From positions 248,001-312,000 of the forward strand of contig NZ_JBHZGK010000004.1 in assembly GCF_051900425.1 (NCBI RefSeq): a DNA stretch of 64,000 bases, written 5' to 3'. The translations under genes and the position numbers were made by a program. The notes below the pieces were generated by a model. The model was not told the origin of the DNA and searched no databases. It saw nothing but the letters and a program-made list of their open reading frames with translations. Shown piece by piece: positions 31,810 to 39,199 of the stretch. The stretch is from Frateuria_A sp051900425. Its GTDB lineage: Bacteria > Pseudomonadota > Gammaproteobacteria > Xanthomonadales > Rhodanobacteraceae. Each line of letters starts with the position of its first letter. Position 1 is the stretch's first letter.

Positions 31810-34230
31810 ATGTTCACCGACGACCCAGCGCGAACCCCGGAGCCCGCCATGCCCATGCCGCTGTCCGACCAGCTGCTTGGCCGTATGGACGCCTATTGGC
31901 GCGCGGCCAACTACCTCACCGTCGGCCAGATCTACCTGCAGGACAACCCGCTGCTGGAAGTGCCGCTGGAGCGCAGGCACATCAAGCCGCGCCTGCTCGG
32001 GCACTGGGGCACCACCACCGGGCTCAACTTCATCTACGTGCATTTGAACCGGCTGATCAAGGCGCACGATCTGGACATGATCTACGTGATCGGCCCCGGT
32101 CACGGCGGCCCCGGCCTGGTGGCCCAGTCGTACCTGGAAGGCACCTACACGGGGACTTACCCGGACATCGAGCGCGACAGCAACGGCATGCGCCGGCTGT
32201 TCCGCCAGTTCTCCTGGCCCTATGGCGTACCCAGCCACGTGGCGCCGGAAACGCCGGGATCGATCCACGAGGGCGGCGAGCTCGGCTATTCGCTGGCGCA
32301 TGCCTACGGCGCCGCGTTCGACAACCCCGACCTGATCGTCGCGTGCATCGTGGGCGATGGCGAGGCGGAAACCGGGGCGCTGGCGACCAGCTGGCACTCG
32401 AACAAATTCCTCGACCCGGTGCGCGACGGCGCGGTGCTGCCGATCCTGCATCTGAACGGCTACAAGATCGCCAACCCGACCCTGCTGGCGCGAATCACGC
32501 CTGAGGAACTGGACGCGCTGTTCCGCGGCTACGGCTATGAGCCGCTGCTGGTCGAGGGCGATGATCCGGCCCGGGTACACCAGCAACTCGCCGCCGCGCT
32601 CGACCGCGCGCTCGACCGCATCGGGGAGATACAGCGTGCCGCCCGGTCGGCAGCCGGCGACCGTCCGCCGCAGCGCTCGCGCTGGCCGATGATCGTGTTC
32701 CGCACCCCCAAGGGCTGGACCGGTCCCAAGGTGGTCGACGGCCTGCCGGTGGAAGGCACCTGGCGTGCGCACCAGGTGCCGCTGAAGGACTTCGACAAGC
32801 CCGGCCACGTCAAGCTGCTGGAGGACTGGCTGCTGAGCTACCGCCCGCGCGAGTTGTTCGACGCCGAGGGCCGGCTCAAGCCGGAGTTGGCCGAGCTTGC
32901 GCCGACCGGTCGCCGCCGCATGGGTGCGAACCCGCACGCCAACGGCGGCACGCTGCTCGAGCCGCTCACCCTGCCCCGCTTCCGCGACCACGCGGTCGGC
33001 GTGCCGTCACCGGGCGCGGTGGAAATGGAATCCACGCGCGCCCTTGGCCGCTACCTGCGCGAGGTGATGCGGCTGAACGCCGACGCGCGCAACTTCCGCC
33101 TGTTCGGGCCGGACGAGACCGCCTCCAACCGCCTGCAGGACGTGTTCGAGGCGACCTCCAAGGCGTGGATGGCGGCGATCGAACCGGTCGACGTGAACCT
33201 GGCGCCGGAGGGCCGCGTGATGGAGGTGCTGAGCGAACACCTGTGCCAAGGCTGGCTGGAGGGCTATCTGCTGACCGGTCGGCACGGGTTGTTTTCCTGC
33301 TACGAAGCGTTCATCCACATCATCGATTCGATGTTCAACCAGCACGCCAAGTGGCTGAAGACCACGCGGCAGATTCCCTGGCGCGCGCCGATCGCCTCGC
33401 TCAATTACCTGCTCAGCTCGCACGTGTGGCGCCAGGACCACAACGGCTTCTCGCACCAGGACCCGGGCTTCCTCGACCACGTCGCCAACAAGAAGGCCGA
33501 CGTGGTGCGCATCTACCTGCCGCCGGACGCCAACTGCCTGCTGTCGGTGGCCGACCACTGCCTGCGCAGCCGCAACTACGTCAACGTGATCGTGGCGGGC
33601 AAGCAGCCCGCTCCACAGTGGCTGGACATCGACGCGGCCGCCCGTCACTGCAGCATCGGCGCGGGCATCTGGGCGTGGGCCGGCAACACCGGCGACGCCG
33701 AGCCCGACGTGGTGATGGCCTGCGCCGGCGACGTGCCGACGCTGGAGACGCTCGCCGCGGTCACGCTGCTGCGCGAGTACGCGCCGGACCTACGCGTTCG
33801 CGTGGTCAACGTGGTCGACCTGATGGTGCTGCAGCCGCCCGGCGAGCACCCGCACGCGCTGAGCGACCACGACTTCGATGCGCTGTTCACCCGCGACCGG
33901 CCGGTGATCTTCGCCTTCCACGGCTACCCCGGCCTGATCCACCGCCTCGCCTACCGCCGCCACAACCACGACAACCTGCACGTGCGCGGCTACAAGGAGG
34001 AAGGCACCACCACCACGCCGTTCGACATGACGGTGATGAACAACCTGGACCGCTACCAGCTCGCGCTGGACGCGATCCTGCGTGTCCCACGACTGGCGCA
34101 CCTTGCCTCGGCGGCGACCGACCGCTACTGGACGACGATGGAGCGCCACCGCCTGTACATCAGCGAGCACGGCGAGGACATGCCGGAGGTGGCGCAGTGG
34201 CAATGGACGCCCGGGACGCCGTCGGCGTGA
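31810..34230 (+). CDS. xfp: Phosphoketolase (xylulose 5-phosphate/fructose 6-phosphate)
   Basis: Thiamine-diphosphate enzyme that splits xylulose 5-phosphate or fructose 6-phosphate with phosphate to give acetyl phosphate and a shorter sugar phosphate. The 806-residue length matches the family. Visible marks are YVIGPGHGGPG (about 92-102), SIHEGGELGYSL, the cofactor motif GDGEAETG (about 182-189), HLNGYKIANPT, MEVLSEHLCQGWLEGY, and DHNGFSHQDPGF. ATG 31810 is used; ATG 31849, with its own GGAG, is also possible and would remove 13 residues without similarity. Coupled to acetate kinase, it lets the cell make ATP from sugars without pyruvate dehydrogenase or a separate phosphotransacetylase. Expression should follow the FNR-type box at 30905-30918. 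Confidence 0.95.
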   Translation: MFTDDPARTPEPAMPMPLSDQLLGRMDAYWRAANYLTVGQIYLQDNPLLEVPLERRHIKPRLLGHWGTTTGLNFIYVHLNRLIKAHDLDMIYVIGPGHGGPGLVAQSYLEGTYTGTYPDIERDSNGMRRLFRQFSWPYGVPSHVAPETPGSIHEGGELGYSLAHAYGAAFDNPDLIVACIVGDGEAETGALATSWHSNKFLDPVRDGAVLPILHLNGYKIANPTLLARITPEELDALFRGYGYEPLLVEGDDPARVHQQLAAALDRALDRIGEIQRAARSAAGDRPPQRSRWPMIVFRTPKGWTGPKVVDGLPVEGTWRAHQVPLKDFDKPGHVKLLEDWLLSYRPRELFDAEGRLKPELAELAPTGRRRMGANPHANGGTLLEPLTLPRFRDHAVGVPSPGAVEMESTRALGRYLREVMRLNADARNFRLFGPDETASNRLQDVFEATSKAWMAAIEPVDVNLAPEGRVMEVLSEHLCQGWLEGYLLTGRHGLFSCYEAFIHIIDSMFNQHAKWLKTTRQIPWRAPIASLNYLLSSHVWRQDHNGFSHQDPGFLDHVANKKADVVRIYLPPDANCLLSVADHCLRSRNYVNVIVAGKQPAPQWLDIDAAARHCSIGAGIWAWAGNTGDAEPDVVMACAGDVPTLETLAAVTLLREYAPDLRVRVVNVVDLMVLQPPGEHPHALSDHDFDALFTRDRPVIFAFHGYPGLIHRLAYRRHNHDNLHVRGYKEEGTTTTPFDMTVMNNLDRYQLALDAILRVPRLAHLASAATDRYWTTMERHRLYISEHGEDMPEVAQWQWTPGTPSA

Positions 34231-35480
34231 ACCCCGGCGGCTTCCACGTACTGGCGCTCAACTGCGGCTCGTCCTCGCTGAAGTTCGGGCTGTTCGGGGC
34301 GCGCGGCTGCGAGATGCATCCGCGCGTCACCGGCGAGGCGCAGGCAATCGGCAGCTCGGCCGGCCTGCTGCGCGTGCGCGACGGCCACGGCGGCACCACG
34401 CTGCACGAGGAAACCGTCGCGATCGCCGACAGCGTGCAGGCCTTCACCCGCATCGCCCGGCTGCTGGCCGGGCTGGATGTGCCGGCGCCCGATGCGATCG
34501 GCCACCGGATCGTGCACGGCGGCCCGCAGCTGCGCACGCATGCGCGCATCGACGCCGCGGTACTGGCACAGCTCGAAGCGGCCAGCATCTACGCGCCGCT
34601 GCACGTGCCGGCGGCGCTGTCGGTGGTCCGCGCCGCGCAGGCGCGCTATCCGTCGCTACCGCAGGTGGCGTGCCTGGACACCGCCTTCCATGCCGGACTG
34701 CCCGAGGAGGCGCGCACGCTGCCGGTGGATTGTGCGCTGCAGGCCGAGGGCGTGCAGCGCTACGGTTTCCATGGCCTCTCGTGCGCCTCGATGCTGGCGC
34801 AATGGCCGGATGCGCCGCCGCGGCTGGTGATCGCCCACCTGGGCAGCGGCGCGAGCGTCACCGCGGTACGTGATGGCCGCTCCGTCGACACCAGCATGGG
34901 CATGACGCCCAACGGCGGCGTGATGATGGGCACGCGCAGCGGCGACCTGGATCCGGGCGTGCTGACCTGGCTGGTCCGCGAAAAAGACATGGACGCGCGT
35001 GGCCTCGAAAGGCTGATCGACCACCGCTCCGGCCTGCTCGGCGTGTCCGGGATCAGCGGCGACCTGCGCCGGCTTCGCCAGCTGGAACGCAAGGAACCGG
35101 CCGCGAAGCTGGCCATCGACATGTTCGTGCTGTCGGTGCGCAAGCAGATCGCCGCGATGGCTGCGGTGCTCCACGGCATCGACGCGCTGGTGTTCACGGG
35201 CGGGATCGGCGAGCACGACGCGCAGGCGCGTGCCGACATCTGCGCGGGCTTGGGATGGGCGGGGATCCGCCTGGACGAATCACGCAACCGCGGCGGCGCG
35301 TTGCGCATCGGCACGCGCGACGCGCCCTGCGAGGTTCGCGTCATGCCCTCGGAAGAAGAGCGCCAGATCTGCCGCCACGTGCATGTGCTGCTGGCCGGCG
35401 CGGGCGATCAGCGCGAGGACAGCGCCTCGTCCCCGCCACCGCAGTCGCCAAGCAGTTTCGACGCCTGCAACCAGGCCTGA
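34203..35480 (+). CDS. ackA: Acetate kinase
   Basis: Transfers phosphate between acetyl phosphate and ADP, giving acetate and ATP. Signature VLALNCGSSSLKF (about 16-28), GHRIVHGG, AHLGSGAS, MTPNGGVMMGTRSGDLDPG and FTGGIGEHDA are present. ATG 34203 lies within the end of the phosphoketolase gene; GTG 34227, overlapping its stop, is the other candidate. The protein is 425 residues, about 20 longer than usual, because the C-terminus (EDSASSPPPQSPSSF) runs into the convergent transpeptidase gene: the two coding regions overlap by 73 bases. Functions directly downstream of phosphoketolase. Confidence 0.94.
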   Translation: MDARDAVGVNPGGFHVLALNCGSSSLKFGLFGARGCEMHPRVTGEAQAIGSSAGLLRVRDGHGGTTLHEETVAIADSVQAFTRIARLLAGLDVPAPDAIGHRIVHGGPQLRTHARIDAAVLAQLEAASIYAPLHVPAALSVVRAAQARYPSLPQVACLDTAFHAGLPEEARTLPVDCALQAEGVQRYGFHGLSCASMLAQWPDAPPRLVIAHLGSGASVTAVRDGRSVDTSMGMTPNGGVMMGTRSGDLDPGVLTWLVREKDMDARGLERLIDHRSGLLGVSGISGDLRRLRQLERKEPAAKLAIDMFVLSVRKQIAAMAAVLHGIDALVFTGGIGEHDAQARADICAGLGWAGIRLDESRNRGGALRIGTRDAPCEVRVMPSEEERQICRHVHVLLAGAGDQREDSASSPPPQSPSSFDACNQA

Positions 35481-36106
35481 TCGGGGTAGTAGGCGAAGAC
35501 CACCGAGTGGTCGGCGATCGCATCGATCAGCTTGTGTGCCACGCCCGCGCGCACCGCCGGGCAGCCCCAGCTGCGGCCCAGCCTGCCCTGGCTCTGTGCA
35601 AAGGCCTCGCTCACGTAGTTCGCACCGTGGATCACGATCGCGCGCTCCTCGGCGCGGTCGTTGAAGCGCCCGTCGATACCCTTGAGCCGCAGCGAATAAC
35701 CGTTGTGCCCGGTGTAGGTACCGTCGGTGACGAAGGTGCCCAGGCTCGACATCAGGCTGCCCGGCTGGTTGGAAAAGCGCGTCGCCATGTTGTCGCCGCT
35801 GTTGCGCCCGTGCGCGACGCGCTCGTGGAACAACAGCCGCGGTTGCTGGCCGAGCTGGAACACCCACAACCTGGGCGTGGTGGAAGGCAGCGAATAGTCG
35901 ATCACGCTGAGCGTGTTCGTCGGCATGGTCCGTTGCACGCAAGTCAGCGCCTGCGACGCCAGCGCCAGCACTTTGGGATTGGCCTTGGGGGCCGCATGGC
36001 TCAGGGCCTGGGCCAGGACGTCGGCGGTGGTGGGAGACGCGCCGGCCGCCAGAGGGGCGAGCAATAGCGCAGCGACGGCAAGGCGTCGGACAAATGCGGT
36101 GAGCAT
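35408..36106 (-). CDS. Murein L,D-transpeptidase catalytic-domain protein (YkuD_2 type)
   Basis: A 232-residue exported protein. Signal peptide about 1-23 (AVAALLLAPLAAGASP). The catalytic part contains FHERVAHGRNSGDN, HNGYSLRLKGID, IVIHGANYVSE (His160) and the active-site cysteine in GRSWGCPAV (Cys182). Such enzymes make 3-3 cross-links in peptidoglycan or attach proteins to it; this branch is short and poorly studied. The gene ends inside the 3' end of ackA (73-base overlap). An A8/T8 run at 36124-36131, just before the start, may form part of its promoter or the end of the preceding gene's transcript. Confidence 0.85.
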   Translation of the reverse strand: MLTAFVRRLAVAALLLAPLAAGASPTTADVLAQALSHAAPKANPKVLALASQALTCVQRTMPTNTLSVIDYSLPSTTPRLWVFQLGQQPRLLFHERVAHGRNSGDNMATRFSNQPGSLMSSLGTFVTDGTYTGHNGYSLRLKGIDGRFNDRAEERAIVIHGANYVSEAFAQSQGRLGRSWGCPAVRAGVAHKLIDAIADHSVVFAYYPDQAWLQASKLLGDCGGGDEALSSR

Positions 36107-36162
36107 GGACGGTAAGGCTTAGCAAAAAAAACAAGCTTGCCGCGCTCCGCCTTAACAAAGTG

Positions 36163-37149
36163 CTAGGGGTGTCCGGGCGCTTTCCGGGGAACCGCCTCCC
36201 TCGCCTCCAGCAGCGTGCCGTAGGGCACCGGCTGGCCGCCGCGCGCCGGCAGGTCCATGACCAGCACCGTGGTCCCGACCGCAATGCGCGCACGCAGCTG
36301 TGCGCCGAACGCGTCGGGGACGCTGAGTTCGCCAGCCAGCGCGCGGGGCGCGGGAGCCGGGCCCTCGCCGAGCACGCGGTAGGCCGACCACAGCCCGCCG
36401 TCACCTTCGGCGGCGCCGGCGGAAGTACCGGCGCGCCGGACATAGAGCAGCATGCCTCCCACGGAGAAACCTTCCGGCACCTCCAGCGGCGTGCTCGCGA
36501 TCAGCCTTCCCGACTGCAGCACGAAGAGCGCCCGGTCGTGCGTGCTTGCCACGACGCTGACCGGTCCGCCGTCGTCGGGCGGCCAGAGCGAGCCTTCCCC
36601 GCCTGGGTGGGCCGCGCCTTCCAGGCCCAGGGGGGCGATGGCCGCGGGGTGATTGATCTCCGGCGGCGCCACACGCTGGTCGGTCACGACCACCACGGTC
36701 CCGCGCGGGCTGGCTTCGAACAGGCGCTCGGCGAAGCTCTCCGGCAGGCGGATGCACCCGTGCGAGGCGGGATGCCCCGGCAGCGTGCCGGCGTGAAGCG
36801 CGAGCCCGTCCCAGGTCAGGCGCTGCATGTAGGGCATCGGCGCGTTGTCGTACAGATTGGAATGATGGACGCGTTCCTTCTGCAGGATCGTGTAGACACC
36901 GGTCGGAGTCTCGTAGCCGCTGCGTCCGGAGCTGATGCGGCTGGCGCCGATCGCCACGCCGTTGCGGTAGACGTAGATGCGCTGTTCGTCGAGGCTGACC
37001 AGCATCACCATCGGACCCACCGGGGCCAGTTCGGGACGCCAGAACGGCTGGTTCGCGGCGCGGCTCGCCGGCAGCCACGCCAGGAGCGCCATGACGCTCC
37101 AAAGCAACGTGAGCAGGGCGCGGCAAACCGGGCCGCGCCGCGGCACCAT
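36163..37149 (-). CDS. L,D-transpeptidase (YkuD family)
   Basis: Exported cell-wall cross-linking enzyme. From ATG 37149 the protein has 328 residues: signal peptide about 8-32 (ALLTLLWSVMALLAWLPASRA), YkuD domain about 45-160 with ISSGRSGYETPTGVYTI and the active site HPASHGCIRLP (Cys about 132), then a C-terminal region of about 170 residues with two SH3/repeat-like stretches (HDRALFVLQSGRLIASTPL and GTTVLVMDLPARGGQPV). In-frame starts exist at 37185 and 37206; 37149 gives the cleanest signal peptide, and the transcript expected from the box at 37233-37246 would begin after 37206. Separate from the other transpeptidase gene by 56 bases, same strand. Confidence 0.86.
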   Translation of the reverse strand: MVPRRGPVCRALLTLLWSVMALLAWLPASRAANQPFWRPELAPVGPMVMLVSLDEQRIYVYRNGVAIGASRISSGRSGYETPTGVYTILQKERVHHSNLYDNAPMPYMQRLTWDGLALHAGTLPGHPASHGCIRLPESFAERLFEASPRGTVVVVTDQRVAPPEINHPAAIAPLGLEGAAHPGGEGSLWPPDDGGPVSVVASTHDRALFVLQSGRLIASTPLEVPEGFSVGGMLLYVRRAGTSAGAAEGDGGLWSAYRVLGEGPAPAPRALAGELSVPDAFGAQLRARIAVGTTVLVMDLPARGGQPVPYGTLLEAREAVPRKAPGHP

Positions 37150-37232
37150 TGCTCGATCGAGCTTGTCGAAACCTTCCACGGGCATCTCGCGTTGAGCCGG
37201 ACTCATCCTCGTTCACCAGGAGCCGGATCCGG

Positions 37233-37246
37233 TTGACCAGGATCAA
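37233..37246. promoter_or_regulatory. FNR-type box upstream of L,D-transpeptidase
   Basis: TTGACCAGGATCAA, identical to the boxes at 19900 and 21295. Centre is 54.5 bases from ATG 37185 and 90.5 from ATG 37149. It is the last such box I found in the window. Confidence 0.65.
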
Positions 37247-37295
37247 CAGGGGACCGCGGTGGTCGCCGGGGGTTCAGCGCCGCTGGCCCGCGGGG

Positions 37296-37946
37296 TCAAC
37301 CGTGCCGGTCCGCATCCGGCGGCCGGGCGACCGGCAGGCGCCAGCCGTAGCGGATGGCCATGAAGCGCAGGCCGAAGCACAGGCCGGCGCCGGTCAGCGT
37401 GGTGGCCGTGGGCGGCATGTGCAGCATGTCGCCCACCACCACCACGCCGGCGCCTGCCAGCGCGGCCACCGCGTAGAGCTCGGCACGCAGCACGGTGGGG
37501 ATGTCCGACACCAGCACGTCGCGCAGCATGCCGCCACCGATGCCGGTGAGCATGCCCAGCAGCGCAGCCATGCCGGGCGGCAGGTCGTAGGCGAGCGCTT
37601 TCTGCGCGCCGGCCACCGCGAACAGGGCCAGGCCAGCGGCGTCCGAGAGCTGCATCGGATTGCGCATCCGCTCGATGTCGGCGTAGCGGAAGAAAGTCAG
37701 CAGACCGGCGAGCAGGGAGACGCCGAGGTAGCGCCAGTCCTCGATGGCTGCCGGCGGCGTGGCGCCGATCAGCAGGTCGCGGGTGATGCCGCCGGCGCTG
37801 CTGGCGGCGAAGGAGAGCACCAGCACGCCGAAGAGATCCAGTCCGCGCCGCACGGCGACCAGCGCGCCGCTCAACGCGAACACGAACGTGCCGAAGAGGT
37901 CGAGCACCAGCAGCAGCGTGTGCAGGGCGCGCGTCGTGTCGATCAT
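37296..37946 (-). CDS. TRIC-type cation channel family membrane protein (YicG/UPF0126)
   Basis: A 216-residue protein with seven hydrophobic helices arranged as two repeats: DLFGTFVFALSGALVAVRRGLDLFG opens the first, SDAAGLALFAVAGAQKAL the second, each followed by a glycine-rich GGITRDLL / GGGMLRDVL motif, the hallmark of the TRIC/UPF0126 family. Relatives form trimeric K+ or anion-permeable channels. Start ATG 37946 is the first good one. Stands alone between the transpeptidase and the repeat block. Confidence 0.9.
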   Translation of the reverse strand: MIDTTRALHTLLLVLDLFGTFVFALSGALVAVRRGLDLFGVLVLSFAASSAGGITRDLLIGATPPAAIEDWRYLGVSLLAGLLTFFRYADIERMRNPMQLSDAAGLALFAVAGAQKALAYDLPPGMAALLGMLTGIGGGMLRDVLVSDIPTVLRAELYAVAALAGAGVVVVGDMLHMPPTATTLTGAGLCFGLRFMAIRYGWRLPVARPPDADRHG

Positions 37947-38130
37947 TGCCAGACCCCGTTTCGCCTCCGTTTCGCTCGCGCCAGCTTAAAGCAGGCGGTG
38001 CGAATGGCGTTCCTCCTCCGTCCGGGAGCGCCGCGATCGGCGTCGAGTCGCAGAGGAAAGCTCGACCGCCTCGAGCGGACGTCATCCCCGCGACAGCGCC
38101 GATGAGCTCCCTCTGTCCTCCGGGCGGACG

Positions 38131-38609
38131 GTCGGGGTGAGGGGCCAGGGCTCGTCTGAAACCTCGGCAGACGAGCTTGGGTTTCTGTCGCCGCACAAAC
38201 GGTTTCGAGGCAAGCCTTGACCCCTCACCCCAGCCCTCTCCCCTGAGGGGAGAGGGAGTCGATGAGGGAGCCTGGAGTACTCGCGTTGTGCGTGGGTCGC
38301 GTGGGGGCACGCCACGGTTGGAACGCTCGGGTTCGAGGCCATAGGGCACTGGCGCAGACGAGCTCCCTCTCCCCGCCGGGGAGAGGGAGCCGACGAGGGA
38401 GCTTGGAGTACTCGCGCTGTGCGTGGGTCGCGTGGGGCACGCCATGGTTGGAACGCTTGGGGTGCGAGGCCATAGGGCACTGGCGCAGACGAGCTCCCTC
38501 TCCCCACCGGGGAGAGGGTTGGGGTGAGGGGCCGGGGCTCGCCTCAAACCTCGGCAGACGAGCTTGGTTTTCTGTCGCCACACAACCGATTCCCGAGGCA
38601 AGCCCTGGT
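38131..38609. repeat. Block of duplicated intergenic repeats
   Basis: Gene-free stretch 37947-38710. It holds two copies of a ~90-base unit (38131-38219 and 38518-38608; core CCTCGGCAGACGAGCTTGG) flanking two copies of a ~109-base unit (38264-38372 and 38395-38502; core GGCCATAGGGCACTGGCGCA). Between them stand three palindromes of the type CCCTCTCCCC-N-GGGGAGAGGG (38234-38256, 38363-38389, 38497-38518). The same palindrome occurs at 50507-50529. Short frames across it are low-complexity and not credible as genes. Confidence 0.8.
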
Positions 38610-38710
38610 CCATCGCCCCGCCCTCCCTGGCGGGAAGAGGGAGTAGGTGGCGCCGCGCCGCTTTGCCGCGCCGCCTGGAGCCCACTCCACAGTTGAGTGG
38701 CCGCAGCGCG

Positions 38711-39109
38711 ATGGCTACGCTGCGGAACATGGTCGTGTTCCTGCGCTCCCGTCGTCGTCTGCGTTGCCGGTCGGCCATGGCCCTGTTCGCGTGGCTGATG
38801 CTTGCGGTGGCGCCGTTCGTCGCGTGGCCGCCCATGGCGTCTGCGCAGCCGATGGCGACGCCGGACGCCCACGCGTCGCACGCCTCGATGCCCATGGACG
38901 GTGCCGGTTGCTGTGACGGCCACGCGGGCATGCCCGATCGCTCCGCCACGCCGGCCTGCCAGTGCGCCCTGCCCTGCGCCGGCGTTTTGCCGTCCACCCC
39001 GGCCGGGCTTGCGGCCCTGCCGCTCATCCGCGCCGGTTACGCGCCGCCGCATCCGATCGAGGCGCCCCTCTCCGGCTTCGCACCGCCCCTGCGACCACCG
39101 CTGGCCTGA
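38711..39109 (+). CDS. copL: CopL-like copper-responsive leader protein
   Basis: A 132-residue exported protein with a long basic N-terminus and a hydrophobic signal (about 21-45, ending MASAQPMA). The mature part is rich in His, Met and Cys: DAHASHASMPMDGAGCCDGHAGM and PACQCALPCAG. Position directly upstream of copA-copB and composition match CopL of Xanthomonas/Stenotrophomonas, which is needed for copper-induced expression of copAB. Start could also be ATG 38729. Transcribed with copA (90-base gap). Confidence 0.75.
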   Translation: MATLRNMVVFLRSRRRLRCRSAMALFAWLMLAVAPFVAWPPMASAQPMATPDAHASHASMPMDGAGCCDGHAGMPDRSATPACQCALPCAGVLPSTPAGLAALPLIRAGYAPPHPIEAPLSGFAPPLRPPLA

Positions 39110-39199
39110 CCCTGCGTCGGTCCTGATCGCCATGCGCGCCGCCGGTGCGCTGGCGCGTGTTCCTGCGCGTCCCCTGGATGCGCTTGCCAGAGTGGTTCC

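Noticed and set aside
36121..36162. Intrinsic terminator at the A8/T8 run between the two transpeptidase genes
   Set aside because: The T-run on the minus strand is preceded only by a weak AAGCTT hairpin, so I mention it as promoter or end region but do not call a terminator.
38101..38700. Short frames through the repeat block
   Set aside because: They repeat the same low-complexity peptide because the DNA is repeated and have no start signals.
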